Shown piece by piece: positions 5,682 through 14,691 of a DNA stretch of 24,407 nt (positions are counted from its first letter, which is position 1; every line of letters starts with the position of its first letter). The DNA comes from Bacteroidales bacterium (GTDB taxonomy: Bacteria; Bacteroidota; Bacteroidia; Bacteroidales; WCHB1-69): NCBI GenBank assembly GCA_031264975.1, contig JAISDH010000309.1:1-24407 (forward strand), read 5' to 3'. The notes beneath the pieces were generated by a model. That model was not told the origin of the DNA and made no database searches. It was given only the letters and a program-made list of their open reading frames with translations. A program made the translations under genes and the position numbers.

Positions 5682-6431
5682 ATGGTTCAAGAGATACAAA
5701 ATAAATTAATCGGGATAGAAGAAAAATATAATGTCCGGATATTGTATGCCTGTGAGTCGGGAAGCCGCGCGTGGGGTTTCCCTTCCACAGGCAGCGATTA
5801 TGATGTACGTTTTATTTATAGTTTATCAAAAGAGCAATATTTGAGTATTAAGGACAAAAAAGATACCATTGATATTCCCGTCAATGAAGCGCTGGATATC
5901 AACGGCTGGGATTTTAGAAAATCACTTCGTTTGTTCTATAATTCCAATGCGCCGCTTTATGAATGGTTGCAATCTCCGATTATTTACAAACAAGATGATT
6001 CTTTCCTAATAGCCCTGAAGGCTTTAATGCCCGAATATTTTTCTTTGCGGAAGGGGATGCATCATTATTTGAGTATGGCAAAAAACGCATGGACTGAACT
6101 GCATGGTGATGAAGTCAGAATAAAAAAGTATTTTTATTGCCTTCATCCATTATTGGCTGCTCGCTGGATTGTAGATAAACAAGAACTTCCACCCATGGAA
6201 TTTGCTTTACTCAGGACTCAAATTAAAGATGAAAGTCGGCAAAAAGCAATTGATGAACTATTAACGATTAAAACTCAGGCTACAGAAAAAACGACAATTC
6301 AACCTATTCCGGTTTTGAGTACATTTATCGAAGAACAAATGGAATTTTGTAAGCAACAGGTTTCTTCGACCAATAAAGAGAATGTAGATATCGAACCGTT
6401 AAATATTTTATTCAGGAATTTTATTTCATGA
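5682..6431 (+). CDS. Nucleotidyltransferase (YcgL/COG3541-like), first of pair
   Basis: This 249-residue protein has the minimal DNA-polymerase-beta-type nucleotidyltransferase signature: G27-S28 followed by D39-x-D41 (ESGSRAWGFP, then SDYDVRF). The pattern puts it with the COG3541 predicted nucleotidyltransferases found in RNA-repair loci. The rest is helical, with HPLLAARWI as a possible substrate-binding segment. It starts 31 bases after rtcB with a GGAG-type site (aggagag) and overlaps the next gene by 4 bases, so the two are translationally coupled. A role in preparing or capping RNA ends before or after RtcB ligation is inference; the substrate is unknown. Confidence 0.88.
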   Translation: MVQEIQNKLIGIEEKYNVRILYACESGSRAWGFPSTGSDYDVRFIYSLSKEQYLSIKDKKDTIDIPVNEALDINGWDFRKSLRLFYNSNAPLYEWLQSPIIYKQDDSFLIALKALMPEYFSLRKGMHHYLSMAKNAWTELHGDEVRIKKYFYCLHPLLAARWIVDKQELPPMEFALLRTQIKDESRQKAIDELLTIKTQATEKTTIQPIPVLSTFIEEQMEFCKQQVSSTNKENVDIEPLNILFRNFIS

Positions 6432-7489
6432 CATTTGAACAGGTACATAACAATCAACAGGTTTTGCTACTACAATGCATAAGTGGCAGCAAAGCATACG
6501 GTTTGGATACTCCGCAATCGGATACGGATATCAAAGGAGTATTTGCACTCGGTAAAAATGAATTTTATGGGTTGAGTTACACTGAGCAGGTAGCCAATCT
6601 GACCAATGATATTGTTTATTATGAACTGAAACGGTTTATGGAATTGCTTGCCCGCAACAATCCCAATATTTTGGAATTGCTGAGTACGCCTTTCGACAAA
6701 GTCCTATATAAACATCCGGTTATGGATTTAATTAAGCCTGAGATGTTTCTTTCAAAACTTTGCTTACAGACATTTGCGGGTTATGCACAGTCACAAATAA
6801 AAAAGGCTAAAGGGCTAAATAAGAATATTGTCAATCCGGTAGACGAGAAACGAAAGAACATATTGGACTTTTGTTACATCATTGAGGGGTATGCAGCTGT
6901 TCCTTTACAAGTTTGGCTTAATAGAAATAATTACCAACAAGAAGATTGCGGATTAATCAACATCCCGCATTCAAGGGGTATGTACGCTATTTTTCATAAA
7001 AGCCAGACAAAAGGAATGCTATCTGGAATTTGTTCCGGAGATAATGCCAATGATATCCAACTAAGTTCGATTCCCGAAAAACTGGAGCCAAAGGCAATGA
7101 TGAGCTTCAACAAAGACGGATATTCCATCTATTGTAAGGAATACGCTCAATATTGGGATTGGGTGAGTAAGCGAAATGATACCCGTTTCCAGGATACGCT
7201 GGAGCATGGTAAAAACTACGATGCAAAAAATATGATGCACACATTTCGTTTGTTGAACATGGCAGAAGAAATTGCTGTCGAGAAACAAATTCATGTTTTT
7301 CGGAAAGACAGAGATTTTCTTCTTAAAATCAAAAATGGTGAATTTTTATATGACGAACTGGTGAAGATGGCCAATGAAAAAATAGCCGAAATAGAACAGT
7401 TGTATGCCGCAAGTGATTTACCGGATATGCCGAATGAAAATCAAATCAACGAGCTTTTAGTGAAAATGAGGGAGCCAATCTACGATTGA
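6428..7489 (+). CDS. Nucleotidyltransferase (COG3541-like), second of pair
   Basis: A 353-residue relative of the preceding protein with G20-S21 and D32-x-D34 (ISGSKAYGLD, then SDTDIKG). It is longer by a C-terminal helical region (~200-350) containing MMHTFRLLNMAEEIA, which resembles the HEPN-like tail known in this family. Only the nucleotidyltransferase signature region and the overall plan are clearly shared with the upstream gene, so the pair more likely form a heteromer or act in sequence than are a recent duplication. The ATGA overlap with the upstream gene argues for coordinated synthesis. It is the last gene of the island; nothing related follows. Confidence 0.88.
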   Translation: MTFEQVHNNQQVLLLQCISGSKAYGLDTPQSDTDIKGVFALGKNEFYGLSYTEQVANLTNDIVYYELKRFMELLARNNPNILELLSTPFDKVLYKHPVMDLIKPEMFLSKLCLQTFAGYAQSQIKKAKGLNKNIVNPVDEKRKNILDFCYIIEGYAAVPLQVWLNRNNYQQEDCGLINIPHSRGMYAIFHKSQTKGMLSGICSGDNANDIQLSSIPEKLEPKAMMSFNKDGYSIYCKEYAQYWDWVSKRNDTRFQDTLEHGKNYDAKNMMHTFRLLNMAEEIAVEKQIHVFRKDRDFLLKIKNGEFLYDELVKMANEKIAEIEQLYAASDLPDMPNENQINELLVKMREPIYD

Positions 7490-7570
7490 GATTGAGTTTG
7501 TTCTAGTCTATTGTTAGAGCGGATGCTCCCTTGTTGCGAGGCAATATTCTTCATATCACTATCGGTTTAA

Positions 7571-7813
7571 TCATAGCGGAAGCAAAGCTTTTCCTACCAA
7601 CTTGTCAAAGGTAAGCCTTCCTACAACCGCGTGAAACCCTATCTTTTCCGCTGCTCGGCTAATGCCGGGCAAAGGTACGCCACTATGGTTCATATATGAA
7701 ATTTTTCTCATGGCGCCTATGGAATAACACTTGTCGTAATGCTTGGATATCACACACAAACAAGCCGGGCCACAGTCCATATTGTCTGGTTGTTTGATAA
7801 AGGAGAAAAGTAT
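7571..7813 (-). pseudogene. C39 peptidase-transporter, N-terminal fragment
   Basis: The start of a C39 (double-glycine leader) peptidase domain, as found at the N-terminus of bacteriocin/peptide ABC exporters. In-frame codons upstream of the first ATG (7780) still encode FIKQPDN, so the conserved block reads …IKQPDNMDCGPACL with the catalytic Cys. The sequence continues through MNHSGVPLPGISRAAEKIGF and stops after DKLVGKALLPL, exactly where intact members go on to the His-containing HWN segment. The His, the membrane domain and the ATPase are gone, so it cannot cleave or export. It lies just downstream of the outer-membrane gene of the same peptide cluster. Confidence 0.75.
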
Positions 7814-7821
7814 CTTTTCTA

Positions 7822-10164
7822 TTATTTTTCTCCTTTTAAGATTGTTGTGGAAATCGGATTATCATAGTCTCTTTTCCTTTGAGCGTTATATTCCCGCCCA
7901 AAATCCAAGTTCAGCGTGAAATTTAACCGGATAAGGTTTCTGATTTCGTCCAAATATTCATACCTTTTAAAGGGTGCGACTGCGGAGTAATTTTCTCTTG
8001 CATTGATATGTTTTGTCGAAAACAGATTCAACCCATCTGCAGTAATTCGATAATTCTTCCTGCTATAAGATAAAGAAATCATGTGAGCATCTTCAAATTT
8101 TGTAAACGTTTCGCCCCAAAACGTATTATTTGTATTCTGCCTGAATTGCCATGAAATCGACCAAAAACCATAATTGGCAGAAATTCTGCCCCCATAATAG
8201 AACATCTTTTTATCATGCTTATAAAATAGCCCGTTACTCACAAAATACTTTGTTCCGGCATAGGCTTTCACACGTATGTAGTCATTAAGCAAGTTTGCTC
8301 TAAATTCAATTTCGGCATTATAGGCTTTAAAATTTTTGTGATTTTCCATTTTCCGGATAATTTTTCCATTCTCTAAATAAGCGCTTTCCATAATAGGATG
8401 CGAAGTGTAGGTATTATTCAAATACAGAGACGAGCCGAATTTGCCCAAGCTAAGGTCGAACTGAATGGCGTTATAATAGCTGATTTGTCTTTGCAAATCC
8501 GGATTTCCTCTGCTGAGTTGAATGGAATCAATAGACTGGTCGAAATCCGACAAATCGGCGAGAGATGGCTGTTTGTTATATATAGAACCATAATATCTGA
8601 TTTCTATAAGCTTATTAGGTGAATACCTGAGGGAGACTGAAGGTTGTAAAGTTGTTGTATTGTTTTTTTTATTGTCAGAGCTTAGCCATGTTCTGTTTAT
8701 GCCTATCCCTAACCGATAAGAAATTTTATCATCTATGCGCACATCGAACTGCGAAAAAAGATATAAATGTTGATTATTCAAAGTTGAAGCGTAATGAACC
8801 GGCAATGAATTAATTGAATTATCATAACTGCTTTCAGCGTTGTCATACAAATAATTAGCCCCAACGCTTAATACGCTTTTTAGAAATTTATGTTCAAAAA
8901 TTCCCCAAAGATCAAAGACCGATTGATTGCCTTTTACGGCGGAGACCAACTCGTAGCCATCGGTATTATTTTTTTCCGAATACATTCGGGCGTACTTGTT
9001 ATTGGCCTTTACTCCTTTTGATTTAACAATAAGGGTACTATTGTCTTTTATAGGTTGTTGATAATAAACGGATACTTCAGGTATATTACTCCTTGAATTG
9101 CTTTTGTCAAGCATATCGCTCAGCGTAGCCTTATTATCTTCATACAACGATATCTTACTCTTCCAGTCGCGGTGAGGCATTCGGTTTAATAAAAGACTCG
9201 AAGTGATATTCAATATTTTCCCTTTATCTTGATAATTGTATTTCAAATTTAACGAGTGATTGTCATACTTGAAAAGATCGGGTTTTCCATCCTCATGACG
9301 TTCCAATATACGGTCGGTAAAATTAAATGATTCGGAATTATAGCGATACAGTTTATTCCAGTTCCTGTAAGCGAGGTCATAATCAATTGAAAATTCAGAC
9401 TTCCCAAAATTAAAGCGCGTTGCGATGAAGTCTTCTCCAAAACCTTTGCTTTGCCATAGGGAAAGATATACATTGCCTCCGCTGGTATTTTGTCGCACGA
9501 TATAATCTAAAACAACATCCGCGTAATTGTATTTGGCTTCAGGTATATCATGATACTCTATCCGAATTATGTTTTCTGGTTTTAAGGCGGATATTTCATA
9601 CAACGTAGTTATTTTCCCGTTCTTGCATACCAAAACTTTCCCGCCGCCGTTTAATTGGACATGTTTTGAAATTTCATCAACATTCAGTCTTGGCAAGTTA
9701 ATTTTTGAAAGCAAAGTGATTCCGTCTATTGATTTTTGTCTTTGTTCGTTTGTCGGATAAACCAATTTTATGCCGTAGTTATTGACCACACTCGGAGCGC
9801 TGACAAGTACTTCATTGAGCAGAATATTTTCTTGTCCGAGAAAGATACTCCCGACATCTATATTTTGTTTTACAGGTTGAATGTACAATGTGTCAGTATG
9901 ATATCCGACAAAAGATGTAAGCAAAACATATTCGCGTCCATTTTCCGCTTTCCCAATAAAGCTAAAGGCTCCGGTAGAATCTACCACAACCCCGTCTATG
10001 TAATCAAATCCTCTATGGAACAGTTGAACACTAGCCCTTCCCATCGACTCGGCATCCGATAGAATTACTTTTCCCTTAATATCGTATTTCTGCGGATAAA
10101 CAGAGAAAGAGAAAGAAATTATAACAAAGACTGTGCAGAGCGCTTTATGAAGTATATTATTCAT
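7822..10164 (-). CDS. Outer-membrane beta-barrel protein (CarboxypepD_reg, TonB-receptor-like)
   Basis: Signal peptide at residues 1-24 (…SFSFSVYPQK), then a carboxypeptidase-regulatory-like beta domain (~25-105, YDIKGKV to VGYHTDTLYIQP), a plug-like region (~115-240) and a long C-terminal barrel with alternating aromatic strands to residue 780. It fits the outer-membrane beta-barrel family seen beside RiPP maturases and C39 exporters in Bacteroidetes, where it probably moves a small peptide across the outer membrane (family context, inference). It is 11 bases from the SPASM remnant upstream and 8 bases from the C39 remnant downstream. It looks intact although both neighbours are broken. Confidence 0.85.
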   Translation of the reverse strand: MNNILHKALCTVFVIISFSFSVYPQKYDIKGKVILSDAESMGRASVQLFHRGFDYIDGVVVDSTGAFSFIGKAENGREYVLLTSFVGYHTDTLYIQPVKQNIDVGSIFLGQENILLNEVLVSAPSVVNNYGIKLVYPTNEQRQKSIDGITLLSKINLPRLNVDEISKHVQLNGGGKVLVCKNGKITTLYEISALKPENIIRIEYHDIPEAKYNYADVVLDYIVRQNTSGGNVYLSLWQSKGFGEDFIATRFNFGKSEFSIDYDLAYRNWNKLYRYNSESFNFTDRILERHEDGKPDLFKYDNHSLNLKYNYQDKGKILNITSSLLLNRMPHRDWKSKISLYEDNKATLSDMLDKSNSRSNIPEVSVYYQQPIKDNSTLIVKSKGVKANNKYARMYSEKNNTDGYELVSAVKGNQSVFDLWGIFEHKFLKSVLSVGANYLYDNAESSYDNSINSLPVHYASTLNNQHLYLFSQFDVRIDDKISYRLGIGINRTWLSSDNKKNNTTTLQPSVSLRYSPNKLIEIRYYGSIYNKQPSLADLSDFDQSIDSIQLSRGNPDLQRQISYYNAIQFDLSLGKFGSSLYLNNTYTSHPIMESAYLENGKIIRKMENHKNFKAYNAEIEFRANLLNDYIRVKAYAGTKYFVSNGLFYKHDKKMFYYGGRISANYGFWSISWQFRQNTNNTFWGETFTKFEDAHMISLSYSRKNYRITADGLNLFSTKHINARENYSAVAPFKRYEYLDEIRNLIRLNFTLNLDFGREYNAQRKRDYDNPISTTILKGEK

Positions 10165-10175
10165 AATGAAATATA

Positions 10176-10412
10176 TTATTCATACTTAGGCGTTATATTA
10201 TTCTTCAAGTCTATTCTTTTTGAATAGAAATGATATTCTAAGCATTTTTGTAAAATGCCATCACCATTGTAAAGGGAACACAAATCAAAATTGGCGCCAT
10301 CAAAAATATTTCTCATCCGGTACCATGAACATCCTCCAACGCATATCGGTAAATAAAAGCATTTTAAGCAATTCGAATCACGCAAACAATCACACGAAAT
10401 TAGATATTTATA
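10176..10412 (-). pseudogene. SPASM-domain end of a radical-SAM peptide maturase
   Basis: The readable frame contains a SPASM iron-sulphur motif: C-L-R-D-S-N-C-L-K-C, FYLPICVGGC and later DLCSLY. It continues upstream of the first usable start (TTG at 10383-10385) as YKYLISCDCLRD before meeting TGA at 10413-10415. The radical-SAM core with CxxxCxxC is absent. Intact relatives install modifications on ribosomal peptides. The loss probably came with the rearrangement near 10500. Confidence 0.7.
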
Positions 10413-10509
10413 TCACAAACAATACTTTTGTTAACCTGACACGTAAAAATAACGCATTATATTTAATATGCAACATTATTTTATTAATTTAACACTTAGA
10501 TAACACCCG

Positions 10510-10524
10510 GTAACTACTCAGATA
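10510..10524 (-). repeat. Inverted copy of the 15-bp sequence at 10-24
   Basis: GTAACTACTCAGATA is the exact reverse complement of bases 10-24. It lies in an AT-rich gap of about 160 bases between the broken SPASM gene and the IS1595 remnant, a likely recombination or insertion boundary. Confidence 0.5.
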
Positions 10525-10574
10525 TATTTTTATTGGTATAGGCGTTTAGAGCACACTATGCAATAATCTAATAA

Positions 10575-11123
10575 TCACATTATTGCCCGAAATGTTGCCA
10601 TCCGAACAACAAGATTGTCAAAGATGGTATCCATGTGATTCCTCCTGTTATACTTGTAATGATATTCATCAAGATAGCTTTGCAGATGCTTTTTTGAACA
10701 ATGGTGATGTATCCCTCGCAAGTGCCTTTGTATATTCAGTCTGTGGATGTGAAGTTCTGGGAAATTGCTCCCCTTGCCGGATGGTTTCTGCTCAAAATAA
10801 GGATAATCATTTCTTAGGAGCAAATACCCCTTCCATTCATCTGTGACAACGTGCGCATCACACGAAATGTAATCATCAAAGAACGGCTTGAAATCTTTAC
10901 CGGATGCATGGGATATCACTTTTGCATAAGCTCTGCCCACACCGTTTTCATCTTCCAATATTTCCAGCGCGACAACGACCAATCGTTTCTTGCTGCCTGA
11001 ATTGCGCCCAATCCTCCCTTCTTCATATTCTCCCACAAAAAATTCATTCAGGTGAACCATTCCCCCAAGAGGGTATCGCTTAGAGCTATGCATTGCCTGT
11101 TGAATCTTGCCATTCAGCCACAT
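10575..11123 (-). pseudogene. IS1595-type (ISXO2-like) transposase, 5'-truncated
   Basis: The DDE domain of an IS1595-family transposase: AMHSSKRYPLGGMVHLNEFFVG, the basic GRNSGSKKRLVVVALE, VVTDEWKGY with the second Asp, and the terminal YLDEYHYKYNRR. The expected first catalytic Asp (VHVDEF in relatives) reads Asn (VHLNEF). The N-terminal zinc ribbon and helix-turn-helix are missing, and the frame upstream of the ATG soon meets a TAG. It is almost certainly inactive. Confidence 0.8.
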
Positions 11124-11149
11124 ATGGCAGTTAGTTGACTTATGGCTTT

Positions 11150-11540
11150 CTTGCCATGCTATGCTCCCTGTTTGGTTTCTCTATTTCAGATAAGTTGGGT
11201 GATGATAGGTTATTATTTCAAAGAACATAAACATAATATCTTGTCAAATATATACTTACTATATACCCATACGGGCGCAGTCCGTATTAAAAACGTCGCC
11301 CATGAGATTACTTTTCAGCAGACACGACATCCATATACCCACCATGAGCAACAGGATATAGCCGACAGTTATAGTAAAAATGTAGAATCCGGCATTTGCT
11401 ATGAGCAGGAACAAAAAAATCAAAAGCCGCCAATTCAGGAAGAAGAAAACGAACCCGAATATCAGGCAGACGTAAATTTTATTCCAGATTATTTTCAGTT
11501 GTTTGACAATGGATTGAAATGCAAAAGTAAGAATACAAAA
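11150..11540. other. Stretch without a convincing gene
   Basis: Both strands have open frames (142 codons plus, 96 codons minus), but neither convinces. The plus frame has low-complexity composition. The minus frame is hydrophobic with two possible membrane spans, but starts with a TTG inside a transcription terminator stem. I see no family motif in either. It may be a decayed membrane-protein gene. Confidence 0.35.
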
Positions 11541-11568
11541 ACGCCCCAAAACTATGTTTTCGGGGCGT
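11541..11568 (-). terminator. Rho-independent terminator of the TonB/DUF4625 operon
   Basis: ACGCCCCAAAAC (11541-11552) pairs with GTTTTCGGGGCGT (11556-11568) with one bulged base, a very GC-rich stem. Read on the minus strand it is followed by TTTTTGTATTC, so it ends the transcript of the lipoprotein operon. Confidence 0.8.
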
Positions 11569-11630
11569 AGCAGCTTGCAGCGTCGATTTACATGAAAATT
11601 TCATATCGAAAATCCAAGATTATCAGATGA

Positions 11631-12116
11631 TTAATGCTCGTGTTCCTCGCCGCCTTCCGTACTTAAAAAAATGTTCCGAGCAAGGTGCGCTTCATTTCCG
11701 GCAGCATCCGTACAATAAATCATCATGTGATAATTTCCGGGCGTAGCATTGGCGGGAATCTTAATTTCGTGGTGATGAATATCCGCATTTTTCTGTCCCG
11801 ATACGTCCCATGATTTATTGAATGTGAAATCGACCGTTTCCGATGATACGGACTTTAGCATTGCTGAATGTACATGCCCGTCGAAGTTAGGATGAATATC
11901 CACTTTGTACGATTTTAGCATCACATCGTCTGATAGTTCCAAATCGAAATGAACGCCGTAGTCGTCGCCTATTTTCAGAGTTGCGTCTTCTTCGGGTTCT
12001 ATCAGATTAATTACGGGTTTTATTGTATCGCCGTCATCGTCTTTATCACACGATGAAAATACTACGAAAGAAATTGCCATCAGGCAAACAAGGTAGAAAT
12101 TGAACTTTGCTTTCAT
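11631..12116 (-). CDS. DUF4625 lipoprotein
   Basis: A 161-residue lipoprotein with a signal peptide and lipobox FSSC (lipidated Cys23). DKDDDGD follows, an acidic tract like the surface-export signal of Bacteroidetes lipoproteins. The mature part matches DUF4625: an Ig-like beta domain with PVINLIEPEEDATLK, FDLELSDDV and the end motif YCTDAAGNEA. His residues are frequent (HPNFDGHVHS, IHHHEI, and EEHEH at the C-terminus) and could bind metal. It overlaps the upstream TonB receptor by ATGA, so it is probably the surface partner of that receptor. Confidence 0.88.
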   Translation of the reverse strand: MKAKFNFYLVCLMAISFVVFSSCDKDDDGDTIKPVINLIEPEEDATLKIGDDYGVHFDLELSDDVMLKSYKVDIHPNFDGHVHSAMLKSVSSETVDFTFNKSWDVSGQKNADIHHHEIKIPANATPGNYHMMIYCTDAAGNEAHLARNIFLSTEGGEEHEH

Positions 12117-14278
12117 TTAAATTTACTTTTAAATGGTACTTTAATTAATATTTGGAAGTTTCGTCCCGGTTCGGGGATTTCAACTTTCCTGTAAAAACTT
12201 AGGTGATTATAATACCTAATATCCAATAGATTTTGCGCCGACAGGGTGATTTCCACATCGGTTCCGCACATTGGGATATTTACCATAGCCCCCATGTTCC
12301 ACAAGTTAGCTCCGGGTGTCGGGTCTTCGTTTTTCGACACCTTGCTTTGCTGTGCGATGCTTTGCCATTCCGTCCAAATTTGAAAATACTTCCGTTTCCA
12401 CGTCAGAGTATTGCGTATAGATGCAGGCGGTGCAAACGGAAGCGAAATATGTTCGTCCAAATTACGGCAGTACACGTATTCGCCCGCAAAACGGTAGTTC
12501 AAACAGCGAAAGAAATCAATGTCGAACTCTATTTCCGCTCCTGCAAATACGGCTACGGCTCCCGTGTAGCGGTAAATCTGCCCTGCATGTGGTAATATAG
12601 ACCATTCGCCCGTTGGTTTCAGGTAGATGTAATTGCTGAACCAACTGCCGAAAGGCGTAACCGACAGGTATATACCTTTGTGTTCGTAGATGTAGGACGC
12701 ATCCAACTGCCAGCCCTGCTCGGAATCAAGTGAGGCGTTTCCTTGCTCGTGTCGGAACGTGCCGTGATGTACACCGTTTGAAGCTAACTCGTTGGCTCCG
12801 GGCAGACGAAAACTGCGACCGATATTCATTCTTATCAGATGAACGTCGTTCAGATTCCATACAAACCCCAACGAACCCGAAAAATCACCAAACTTGCAAT
12901 CAACAGGATAACTCCGCCACCGGTAAGCGGCGATCATACCATCGTCATAGCCCTGCTCACGTAAATATATTTCCAGATAGGCATCGTGGTAAGCCGCAAT
13001 ATCCAATTTCCCGTAATCGTAACGGATGCCACCGCTAACGGAAAATTCAGAATTAGGACGATAAACACTTAGCCAAAGCAAGCCCGATGTAAAGCGATTA
13101 TATTTCGGTAACAGAAAAGAATAACCCGCAATACGATTTTGCTGATATTGCAAGTCCCATCCGGCGGTATGTTCCCAATGCTCAAAACGGAATGTTTTCA
13201 TCTTTACGGAAGAACTAAATGTGTTTAACGAAAATTCAAGTTCTTTGTCGGCATCGGTCGCGGGTGGCAACTGCGTTCCGTAATGTGTATGGAAGCGACT
13301 CCATTCCTCGCGGTGGTTGTTCTGAAAGCCGATATCCCAATAAGCAAGAAATTTATCCCCTGTATATTGTTGGCGGGAGGTTATTTTCAAATGATTGACT
13401 ATACTATACGGTAGTTCGATATTCCGCGAGTCACCGTTGTCTTTCAACTGCGAGGCATCGGGAATCCCATGCGCTCCGGCAAAGAACCCCACCTTTTGGT
13501 ACGCATCGCTCACCGCAAAGTTGGCGTGATAGCCACCGTTACGGTAGTCGGAATACCAGTTTAAATCCCGCTCGAAACCTGCGGTATTTTTCAACCGCCC
13601 TTCCTCAATGGGTAAGCGCTGCGTCAGGTACGCCACCGTATCGGCGGGTATGCGGTAATCGCCAAAATGTTGTTCGGAAAAACGCAACTTCGTATGCCAC
13701 ACATTTTTTCGGATTCCGAGCATCAGTGAACCGCCCAATGTACCATTAACGCTTTTACCCAACAAAGCCGCTTCTCCGAAAAAATGGTTTTCGGAAGGCG
13801 GCGAAACTTGGGTGATCTCAATGGCTCCGCCCATCGCATCGCTTCCGTAAAGCAGTGAAGCAGGCCCTTTGCGGATGCTGACGCGCTCCACGCCGAAAGC
13901 ATCTATTTCGAGACCGTGGTCGGCTCCCCATTGTTGCCCCTCCTGTTTGATGCCGTTTTCTGTTACCGAAATACGATTGAATCCCATTCCTCGAATCATC
14001 GGTTTGGAAAAGCTCGAACCAATGTCCATTGAATGAACGCCTGGAATATGCTTCAATGTTTGTGTCAGGTTGCCCGTGAAGTTTTCGCGTAAAAACGTTT
14101 TTCCTGCAACGTCGATGTGTTGCGCAGAATTGAAGTTACTTATTTTTTTGAACGAACTACGTACAACGACTTCATCCAACGTTATCGCTTTCAAGGAATC
14201 AACTTCCTGTGCATTTGCAGATAGGACAAACACAAACACCAGCATAGCCGAAATAAATCCGATACGCATAACTGACAT
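12113..14278 (-). CDS. TonB-dependent receptor, probable metal uptake
   Basis: Residues 1-24 are a signal peptide ending ANAQ. ITLDEVVV at ~32-39 is a TonB box. A plug domain runs to ~155 (LTQTLKHIPGVHSMDIG, IRGMGFNRISV, RKGPASLLYGSDAMGGAIEI), and the 22-strand-type barrel follows to residue 721 (final FQILIKVPFK). The architecture is CirA/FecA/BtuB-like, without the SusC N-terminal extension. It sits between a His/Cys-rich small protein and a His-rich lipoprotein, opposite a Fur-family gene and near metal efflux. That context argues for a metal or metallophore substrate, probably zinc (inference). The start may be the ATG at 14278 or the one three codons later. Confidence 0.92.
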   Translation of the reverse strand: MSVMRIGFISAMLVFVFVLSANAQEVDSLKAITLDEVVVRSSFKKISNFNSAQHIDVAGKTFLRENFTGNLTQTLKHIPGVHSMDIGSSFSKPMIRGMGFNRISVTENGIKQEGQQWGADHGLEIDAFGVERVSIRKGPASLLYGSDAMGGAIEITQVSPPSENHFFGEAALLGKSVNGTLGGSLMLGIRKNVWHTKLRFSEQHFGDYRIPADTVAYLTQRLPIEEGRLKNTAGFERDLNWYSDYRNGGYHANFAVSDAYQKVGFFAGAHGIPDASQLKDNGDSRNIELPYSIVNHLKITSRQQYTGDKFLAYWDIGFQNNHREEWSRFHTHYGTQLPPATDADKELEFSLNTFSSSVKMKTFRFEHWEHTAGWDLQYQQNRIAGYSFLLPKYNRFTSGLLWLSVYRPNSEFSVSGGIRYDYGKLDIAAYHDAYLEIYLREQGYDDGMIAAYRWRSYPVDCKFGDFSGSLGFVWNLNDVHLIRMNIGRSFRLPGANELASNGVHHGTFRHEQGNASLDSEQGWQLDASYIYEHKGIYLSVTPFGSWFSNYIYLKPTGEWSILPHAGQIYRYTGAVAVFAGAEIEFDIDFFRCLNYRFAGEYVYCRNLDEHISLPFAPPASIRNTLTWKRKYFQIWTEWQSIAQQSKVSKNEDPTPGANLWNMGAMVNIPMCGTDVEITLSAQNLLDIRYYNHLSFYRKVEIPEPGRNFQILIKVPFKSKFK

Positions 14279-14348
14279 TGATTGTAATGTGAATAAATGA
14301 TTGGCGGACGAATCAAAAATTTATTCGCCCAAAAAAGATGTATTTACC

Positions 14349-14672
14349 TTATATAAAAGGCGGGGCGCGAAGTCCATAGGAAATAAGAACCTGTTGATAT
14401 GGATTATTTTGAAAAGAAATAATCGGCTCGAAGTTGGAATGCATTACCCTGAAATCGTAATCAACAACAGTTGCTTCGGTAAAAGATGATAGTATAAATT
14501 GGCATACGGGACAATTGCCGCAATCATGGCGCGAGTGCGATTTATCAGAACAACTGTGTTCCGAATGTTCGGCAGTGTGGTGAATATGGATGGCTTTAAC
14601 GACAAAAGGCAATGTAAATATGGCTAACAGCAGCCATACCAGCCAAACTTTATGTCTTTTTACTCTTTCCAT
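14349..14672 (-). CDS. His/Cys-rich small membrane-anchored protein
   Basis: A 107-residue protein with one N-terminal membrane segment (VWLVWLLLAIFTLPFVV). A metal-ligand-rich stretch follows: HIHHTAEHSEHSC, SHSRHDC and CGNCPVCQF. The mature part should lie in the periplasm and could hand metal to or from the TonB system. It is the first gene of the minus-strand operon, 70 bases before the receptor. Its C-terminus, LRAPPFI, recurs as LRAPPHVF in the His-rich protein at 15418-15765. No experimentally known family is claimed. Confidence 0.75.
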   Translation of the reverse strand: MERVKRHKVWLVWLLLAIFTLPFVVKAIHIHHTAEHSEHSCSDKSHSRHDCGNCPVCQFILSSFTEATVVDYDFRVMHSNFEPIISFQNNPYQQVLISYGLRAPPFI

Positions 14673-14691
14673 ATCTTACGCAAAACGAATG

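Noticed and set aside
11259..11549. Hydrophobic 96-codon minus-strand ORF
   Set aside because: It starts with TTG inside a terminator stem, has no ribosome site and no recognisable family, so it is not called as a gene.
11541..11568. Possible CRISPR-like or IS inverted repeat
   Set aside because: A single GC-rich hairpin with a T-run on the minus side is better explained as a terminator; there are no spaced repeats in the window.
12233..13038. Plus-strand ORFs antisense to the TonB receptor
   Set aside because: They are shadows of a long, clearly coding minus-strand gene.
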